Positions 56,779 through 64,000 of a stretch of DNA of 64,000 nucleotides are shown one piece after another. A program made the position numbers and the translations under genes. The DNA comes from Halicephalobus mephisto (taxonomy: Eukaryota; Nematoda; Chromadorea; Rhabditida; Panagrolaimidae). The stretch covers positions 434,001 through 498,000 of the forward strand of contig SWDT01000004.1 of assembly GCA_009193035.1 (NCBI GenBank). Reading direction: 5' to 3'. The notes beneath the pieces are model-generated. The model saw only the letters and a program-made list of their open reading frames with translations, was not told the DNA's origin and did no database searches. Each line of letters opens with the position of its first letter. Position 1 is the stretch's first letter.

Positions 56779-56892
56779 CTCAAGCAAGTTTTTCAATGAA
56801 AAATTTATTAACTCAGCTTTCTCAAAAAATGGTGGCAGACAATGTTCTTGGATTCGTCCAATTGAATTGTTTCCGTTTTATAAAATTTATTG
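56779..56892 (+). CDS. Candidate orphan terminal exon
   Basis: After AATTCCATTTCAG the frame (one base to the previous exon, then TCA) reads SSKFFNEKFINSAFSKNGGR and QCSWIRPIELFPFYKIY to TGA. It is non-repetitive and has a strong acceptor. No upstream exon or family can be identified, so it may be a chance frame of 37 codons. Confidence 0.25.
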
Positions 56893-57059
56893 AAAAACTC
56901 ATTCTTGACCAAAAGTGGGACTATTGACAGTTCGAGTCTCATCACTTGTCAAACATCTTCGTTTATAAATTTATAACCATTTTTGGACACGTTTCATTTT
57001 TTCTGAAATATTAATTTTTTATTTTAATAATTTTAATATTATAAAAATCAGAAAATTTA

Positions 57060-57940
57060 TTAAAAATCTTAAAAACTGGTTTCGAAGAGAATTTCGAAAT
57101 TTTCCACTTGGGACCGAAGATTGTGAAATTTGAAAATTAGTCATTTCTAAAAAGTCCCAATCATACTGTAATGGTGGATAGAGTTGGATATGATGAAATT
57201 CTAAAAACTGGTCTCAAAGAGAATTTTAGAATTTTCCACTTGGGACCAAAAATTGTGAAGTTTAAAAAAACTGGTTTCGAAGAGAATTTCGAAATTTTCC
57301 ATTTGGGATCGAGGATTGTGAAATTTGAAAATTAGTCATTTCTAAAAAGTCCCAATCGTACTGTAATGATGGATAGAGTTGGATATGATGAAATTCTAAA
57401 AACTGGTCTCAAAGGGAATTTCGAAATTTTCCACTTGGGACCAAAAATTGTGAAGTTTAAAAAAACTGGTTTCGAAGAGAATTTCGAAATTTTCCATTTG
57501 GGATCGAGGATTGTGAAATTTGAAAATTAGTCATTTCTAAAAAGTCCCAATCATACTGTAATGGTGGATAGAGTTGGATATAATGAAATTCTAAAAACTG
57601 GTCTCGAAGGGAATTTTAGAATTTTCCACTTGGGACCAAAAATTACAAAACTTCACTTTTTTATTTCAGATAAACTTGTAATCATGTCATTTTTAAAAAA
57701 TAAATTTTAATTAAAAATTCTAAAAACTGGTCTCGAAGGGAATTTTAGAATTTTCCACTTGGGACCAGAAATTACAAAATTTTACATTCCCGTGTTTTTT
57801 CGAATTTCCAATTCATGTGATTATAAAAAAATTGCTTAATTAAATTTCACAAACAATATCTCGACACGAATTTCCAAAACTTTTCAAACAAGACCGGAAA
57901 CAATTAAATTTTCCACTTATTAAATTTCAGCAAGTCTTAA
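57060..57940. repeat. 175-bp tandem repeat with GGTCTCGAAGGGAATTT
   Basis: Three full units of about 230 bp contain two sub-units each: AAACTGGTTTCGAAGAGAAT with TTTCCATTTGGGATCGAGGA, and ACTGGTCTCAAAGGGAATTT with TCCACTTGGGACCAAAAATT. Two shorter ones follow to about 57780. Confidence 0.8.
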
Positions 57941-57949
57941 TTACATCGT

Positions 57950-60045
57950 TTTCAAAAATAAAATTATTTATATTTTTTTTCAACATTAATTTTTCGAAAA
58001 TTTCAAAATTATATTATTCAAAAAAAATTTTTTTTATTAAAATTCAAAAAAAAAATAAAATTTTAAAAAAATTCAAAAAAAATTTTTTTTATTAAAATTC
58101 AAAAAAAAAATAAAATTTTAAAAAAATTCAAAAAAAATTTTATTAATTAAAATTCAAAAAAAATTAAATTTTTAAAAATTCAAAAAAAATTAAATTTTAT
58201 AAAATTCAAAAAAAAATTAAATTTTTCTATTAAAATTAAGAATTTTTTTTTATTAATATTCAAAAAAAAATTAAATTTTTCTATTAAAATTAAGAATTTT
58301 TTTTATTAAAATTTTAAAAAAAATTTCAAAGAGAATTTTCGAAATTTTTCTAGTTAAGACCAAACATCGTGGAAATTTGCATTTATCTGACTTTAGAGAA
58401 GTCTATAATCGTATTATGGCAAAAAAATTCCGAAATTTTTGAATTGAAATCAAAAATTATAAAATTTACTTTTTTTATATTTTTAAAAATTCCATAATTT
58501 TTAAATTAAAATCGAAAATTATGAAATTTATTTTTTTCATATTTTTAAAAATTTACTTTTTTCATATTTTTAAAAATTCCATAATTTTTTAATTAAAGTC
58601 GAAAATTACGAAATTATTTTTTTCCATGTTTTAAAAAATTTACTTTTTTCATATTTTTAAAAATTCCATAATTTTTTAATTAAAGTCGAAAATTATGAAA
58701 TTTATTTTTTTCATATTTTTAAAAATTTATTTTTCATATTTTTTAAAATTCCATAATTTTTTAATTAAAGGCGGAAATTACGAAATTTATTTTTTTCATA
58801 TTTTTAAAAATTCCGTAATTGCTCTGGTGTCTTCTGAAAACCCTGACAAGCTTATCTGGAATTCTGTAGTCTCATCCAGAGACCGTAAAAAAAAAGTTGT
58901 TCCAAAAAATAGTCGCTTTTTAAATTTATAAAAAAATGCAAGTGTTTTTTTTATAAAATTTCGTTTTTCAATTTCGAAATGAGGAATTCGCTATTTTTTA
59001 AAATTGGAAAACAGCATTTGTGAGAAAAATTTGAAAAAAGCAAAAAATAAATTTGAACACCCTTTTGAGTACTTTGCCTACAGCCATATTTTTAAATTTT
59101 GTCAAAAAAAATTTTAGGAAAAAACAAATCAAAAAAATTAAAATTTTTATTTTTTTATTTAATTTTTAAAAATTAAAATTAAATTTTTTTTTATTTTTTA
59201 TTATTTAAAAACTTATTTTTTTTTAAAATTAAAATTAAATTTTTTTATTATTATTTAAAAAATTATTTTTTTTTAATTAAAATTAAATATTTTTTTTATT
59301 ATTTAAAAACTTATTTTTTTTTAAAATTAAAATTAAATTTTTTTTGAATCTTTATTTTTTTTTAAATTTGAATTTTTTTATTTTTTTCATTTTTTTTAAA
59401 TTTGAATTTTTTTAAATTAAAATTTTTTATTTTTTCTAAAAATTAAAACTAAAATTTCCGAAATTTTTAAAACACTTTTTTTTTTAATTTTTTAACTTTC
59501 AAAAAAAAAATTATTTTAGTCAAAACTAATTTTTAAAAAAAGTTTGTTTATTTTTTAGTTTATTTAATATATATTTAAAATTTGGTTTTCAATTTTATTA
59601 AAAATTTTTTCGAAAAAAAAATTCAAAATTTCATAAAAATATTTTTAAAATAAATTATTTTTTATTTTTCGGAAAATATTCAAAATTTGATTTTCAATTT
59701 TTTAAATTTTTCTAAAAAAAGAAAATTAAATAAAAATTTCGAAATTTCGCATATCATTCAAATTTTTAAAAAATATTTTTTTCAAATTTTTTTTTATTTT
59801 TTTTTTATTTTTTTTAAATTTTTGAAAAATATTTTTTTTGATTTTTTTAAAAATTAAATTTAAAAAAATTGAAATTTTTTAAAAATGTTTTTTTTTATTT
59901 TTTTAAAAATTAAATTTTAAAAAATCGAAATTTTTTAAAAATATTTTTTTTTTATTTTTTTGAAAATTAAATTTAAAAAAATCGAAATTTTCGAAAATTG
60001 ATATATCGTTTTTTAAAATTAAATTTAAATAATTTTTTGAAATAA
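57950..60045. repeat. Low-complexity AT tract with one complex island
   Basis: Runs of AAAATTCAAAAAAAATTTTT (58010-58310), then 58380-58810 units of TTTTTTAATTAAAGTCGAAA with TTTTTTCATATTTTTAAAAA, and 59100-60030 A/T mixtures. A small complex island (58815-58910) includes TCTGGTGTCTTCTGAAAACC; nothing is identified there. Confidence 0.75.
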
Positions 60046-60960
60046 ATTAATCCTTAGTTCGTAGCTCATTGAATATGTATTCCGAATCCACTGTACATTT
60101 TTATTTAATTTCGCTTTGAAGCGAGATAATTGGATAAAAATTTTCAAATTTCATATATCACGTGTCAAAATTAAATTGAAATGGTTTCTTAACATAAACT
60201 ACAGCTTGTGTTGTAAGTAATAAGCTAGGTACTCAAAATCTATTTTATGCTTTTTGTAAAAGTTGTTTAAAAACGAAATAATTAGGTTAAACTTTCAAAT
60301 TTCATGCATCTTATATCATATATGAAAATTTAGTAAAAAAGTAGTTTTTTTAAAGTAATTTATACATCATTTTGCAAATTTTAGGACACATATTTGGAAT
60401 CTGTGTTCTAGTTTTCAAAAAATTCATTCGAAATAAGATATCTGAATATAAACTTTCAAATTTCATGCATCTTATATCATATATGAAAATTTAGTTAAAA
60501 AATAGTTTTTTTAAAGTAATTTATACATCATTTTGTAGGTTTTAGGACATATACTTGGAATCTGTGTTCTAGTTTTCAAAAAATTCATTCGAAATAAGAT
60601 ATCTGAATATATACTTTCAAATTTCATGCATCTTATATCTTATATGAAAATTTAGTTAAAAGTAGTTTTTTAAAGTAATTTATACATCATTTTGCAAGTT
60701 TTAAAACATATAACCAAAGCCTATTTCCTGCTGGCACTGAAAATACCCCTAGAGTAAGATATTCGAATATAACCTTTCGAAATTTTTCATATCTCATACA
60801 ACTTATAAAATTTGAATCTAAATATTTTTTTCACACAAATTATATCTCATTTTGTTTTCATAAATGTTTATTCCAAATTAATTGTATATTTACGTTTAAT
60901 CATCTTCTGAAGCGAAATAATTGAATTCAATTTTGGCATTTCACAAATCACACATCATAC
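60046..60960. repeat. 175-bp satellite related to the inverted-repeat end
   Basis: Five to six diverged units with AAACTTTCAAATTTCATGCA, TTATACATCATTTTGCAAGT, TTGGAATCTGTGTTCTAGTT and GAAATAAGATATCTGAATAT. The same order of words (GGATATATATTCAGAATCCA, TTCTGGAGCGAAAGA, AAATTTCATAGAT) appears once at the inner end of each arm of the large inverted repeat. Confidence 0.65.
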
Positions 60961-61434
60961 GTCAAAAATTTGATCTGAATTTTTCTCAAAAAAAATAATT
61001 TTTCAAGAAAAAAATAAATTTCGTAATTTTTAAATATTTTTTTTCAAAAAAAATAAATTTCGTAATTTTTAAATATTTTTTTTCGAAAAATATATAATTT
61101 CGTAATTTTGAAACATTTTTTTCGAAAAAAATAAATTTCGCAATTTTGAAATATTTTTTTTCGAAAAAAAATTATAATTTTCGTAATTTTTAAATATAAT
61201 ATTTCAAAAAAAAATAATTTCATAATTTTTAAATATTTTTTTTAAATATAATTTTGTAATTTTGAAATATAATTTTTTTTCGTTTTTATTTTTTTTAAAC
61301 AAAAAAAGTGCAAAATTTTTATTGAAATATTTTTTCAAAAAAGTTATAGTTCGATTTCTGACTTGTAAAAAATATTAAAAATGTTTTTTCGTTTTTTGAT
61401 GAATGATCAAAAACAAAAATTTGGATAAAATTTA
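60961..61434. repeat. AT tract with TTTCGTAATTTTTAAATATT units
   Basis: Seven units of 35-45 bp with AAAAAATAAATTTCGTAATT. No gene. Confidence 0.8.
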
Positions 61435-62990
61435 AAATTTAGATTTGTTTGAAACTTTTTGAAATTCATAGCTCATTTTATATTTTATCGGATATATATT
61501 CAGAATCCATGTTTATATTTTTCTGAATGCTCTTCTGGAGCGAAAGATTTGGATAAAATTTTAAATTTCATAGATTTATTCGAGTTTATTTTCTTGAACA
61601 AGTTATCCGATTTCGAGTTGTCAAAGTTCACAGTCATAGTTTGAGGTCAAAGTCAAAATTCGACTTCAAAGTTCACAGTCACAGTTTGAGGTCAAAGTCA
61701 AAGTTGATAGTCATAGTGTGAGTTTGAAGTTAACGATCAAACTTTGAAGTCGAAGTCGAAGTTCGACATCAAAGTTGATAGTCATAGTGTGAGCTCGAAG
61801 TTGACTCTCAGAGTTCGACGTCGAAATCTTGAATTTCCACGTTAAATCAAAGTATTCTCTATTTTCGAACATTGATGTTGAGCTCTGTGAACTTAGACGA
61901 GGTAACTTTGGAAGGAAGATTTCCCCGGAAGAGCGACTTTCGACCTCGAACTCTGACCGTCGACTTTGGCAATACGAAGCACTGCTTTCGTAACTCGTAG
62001 GATACACATTCAGAGTCCGTTTTCCATTTGCGACCAGTGCTCTTCTGGAGCGAGAAAATAAAGTATAAAAATTGGATATATCGCAGGTCGAAAGAAGCGA
62101 ATTGGCTTCCTTGGCTGGGGCACTTCCGATCCTGTTCTGTCGTTCTTTTATTATTATTATTATTATTTATTTATTGCCTCTTCCAACAGTTATGTATTTG
62201 GTACAAAATCAGGGAATAATCCGGTACTTGGATGGTGAGATGTCCAATTGATAGATTGTCTTAACTGTCGGTTGAGAGAAGCGGTGATGCCGTTTGCACA
62301 GAGGGATCTGTGTTGGTTCCACGTCGTAAACGCGGCATCATCGGAACCCTGTCGTTCTTTTCCTACTGTACTACTACTACTTCTGATTACTTTCACAATG
62401 AAATGTGTTTTTATCCTTATAAAATGAGAAAATCAAATAAATATATAAAAATGTCACAAATCGCGCCTCGAAAAAATCGAATTCGCTTATTTTTCGCTTA
62501 AATTTATATCATTTATTTTAAAATTTTTTTAAATCAAAGGTTATTGATTTTAATTTTTCCTAGTTATGTATAGTTTTTATTTTCCAAAATGATATTTGTG
62601 AAAAATTCTATATACAATGCCTCAAAAAAATCGAATTCGCTTATTTGTCGCTTAAATTTTTAACATTTATTTTAAAATTCTTTTAAATTGAAGGTTATTG
62701 ATTTTGATTTTTTCTAGTTATATATAGTTTTTATTTTCCAAAATAATATCTGTGGAGAATTCTATATACCGTGAATCGAAAAAACCGAAGTCGCTTATTT
62801 GTCGCTTAAATTTATATCATTTATTTTAAACTTTTTTTAAATTGAAAGTTATTGATTCTGATTTTTTCTAGTTATATATAGTTTTTATTTCTCAAAACGA
62901 TATCTGTGAAGAATTCTATATACAACGCTTCGAAAAAATCAAATTCGCTTATTTTTCGCTTAAATTTTCACCATTTATTTTAAATTATAA
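61435..62990 (-). repeat. Right arm of the large inverted repeat
   Basis: Inverse of 17985-19345. From inner to outer end: satellite unit (61440-61570), short GTCAAAGT-type array (61610-61800, shorter than the left one), the highly conserved middle (61800-62470), then four units of about 120 bp with AATCGAATTCGCTTATTTGT and CTAGTTATATATAGTTTTTA. The left arm has only two such units, so unit number is the main difference. Confidence 0.85.
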
Positions 62991-64000
62991 ATTTTAACAA
63001 TTTTTTATTTAGATATTTTTAGTTTTTTTAAATTGAAAAAAAGTGTAAAAGTTTGATGTATTTTAAAAATTTATAATCTTTCGAATTTTTTAATCTTTAA
63101 TTTTTGTGAATTTTAATAATTTTGAAAATACGGCAATTTTTAGGCCGATTACAGCTGTTCAAAATTTTTAAAAATAAATTTAAAAAATTAAAAAACAAGA
63201 TTTTTCGGATTTTTTAAAAAATGTTTAAAAAAATAATTTATAAAATTTAAAATATATTTTCAAAAAACATCGATTAAATTCATGTTAATTTTGAGTTTTG
63301 ATCTTTCCGGACTTTAATCCTCCCATAATGGCGCTCTCGGCATTAATTTAAAATTCCTAAACTTTGTTTACCTTAATCCAAGAGATATCTCGTTATTCGC
63401 CTACGTAGATTCCAGTTTTTTAAATTTCCAAAAAAATTATTTAAAATTAAAAAAAAAGTTTTTAAAAATTTTTTCAAAAAAATTATTAAAATTAAAAAAA
63501 ATTATTTAAAATAAAAAAAAGTTATTTAAAATAAAAAAAGTTATTTAAATTTAAAAAAAAATATTTAAAATTAAAAAAGTTATTTAAAATTTTCCGAAAA
63601 CATTAAATTTAAAAATTTTTTTAAAATTTTCTTTAAAAAATTTAATTTTTTAAAAGTTTTTTGAATTAAAAAAAATTTTTAAAATTTTTATAAAATTAAA
63701 TTTAAAAAAAAAGTTTTTAAATTTTCCAAATTAAAATTTTCTGAATTTTTTGATTTTTTTAAAATTGTTTAAATTTTTCGTAAAATTTCGGAATTTTGGT
63801 TTTTCTGCAAAATCCGAGATTTCTGTTTCCATATAAAGCCAGGATTTTCAGAAGCTCATCTTGTCCAATTCGGGAAGTTTGCCGCAAGTGAAACGTGAAA
63901 ATTGGCGAAAAATTTCAAATGAAAAAAATTGAAAGTTGCTTATGTTCAATTTAAAAAATGTCCCGGGCTTTTAAAAATTAACCAAAATGGACCATGTAGA
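62991..64000. other. AT-rich right end of the window, no gene called
   Basis: Mostly A/T mixtures (63420-63780 with TTATTTAAAATTAAAAAAAG units). Complex stretches lie at 63290-63420 and 63790-63960. The second has CATATAAAGCC, a possible TATA-type word, and could lead to a gene beyond the window. Confidence 0.4.

Noticed and set aside
19528..61434. Interpretation of the 42-kb segment between the inverted arms as a giant (Maverick/Polinton-like) transposon
   Set aside because: The interior carries conserved host genes with introns and no polymerase, integrase or capsid-type gene.

Overview
The window is nuclear DNA of a eukaryote, most probably a nematode. It is very AT-rich, its multi-exon genes have GT...TTTTCAG introns, and the gene families fit: a LIN-12/GLP-1-type Notch receptor, a KLP-7-like kinesin-13, an SLC1 glutamate transporter, a sigma-like GST and an EF-hand sensor. 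The words TACTGTA/CTACAGTA recur everywhere, as do phrases built on GGGACC and GGTCTCG. From memory these resemble Caenorhabditis and related rhabditids, but I could not test that and name no species. I saw no rRNA, convincing tRNA, spliced-leader gene or CRISPR array.

Layout. 1.1-3.2 kb (+): three-exon EF-hand protein. 3.9-4.65 kb: cluster of inverted-repeat mini-elements. 4.77-9.55 kb (-): complete three-exon Notch receptor of 1037 residues, with six EGF-like modules, one LNR, a membrane span, ankyrin repeats and a tyrosine-rich tail. 9.9-16.4 kb: tandem repeats plus the first copy of a mobile-looking repeat (R1). 16.45-17.5 kb (+): TATA promoter and an intronless secreted Ala/Glu/Lys-rich protein. 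19.5-27.9 kb (-): SLC1 glutamate transporter with large repeat-filled introns. 28-39.8 kb: mostly satellites, R1 copies 2 and 3, and weak exon candidates on +. 39.8-48.5 kb (-): five-exon kinesin-13. 49.4-52.3 kb (-): three-exon GST. 53.4-64 kb: satellites, one orphan exon candidate and low-complexity DNA.

Two copies of a 1.4-1.5 kb sequence lie in opposite orientation at 18.0-19.3 and 61.4-63.0 kb and bracket most of the window. Other repeat families include a composite MITE-minisatellite-MITE unit present three times, and R1, present three times with a GC-rich, nearly invariant 200-bp core.

The genes are unrelated housekeeping, signalling and neuronal genes and form no pathway. The four certain minus-strand genes (GST, kinesin-13, transporter, Notch) lie too far apart to suggest a classical nematode operon. 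Exon boundaries were set by hand from splice signals, reading phase and family similarity. Five CDS models are phase-consistent throughout, one of which (the transporter) is uncertain at its N-terminus.
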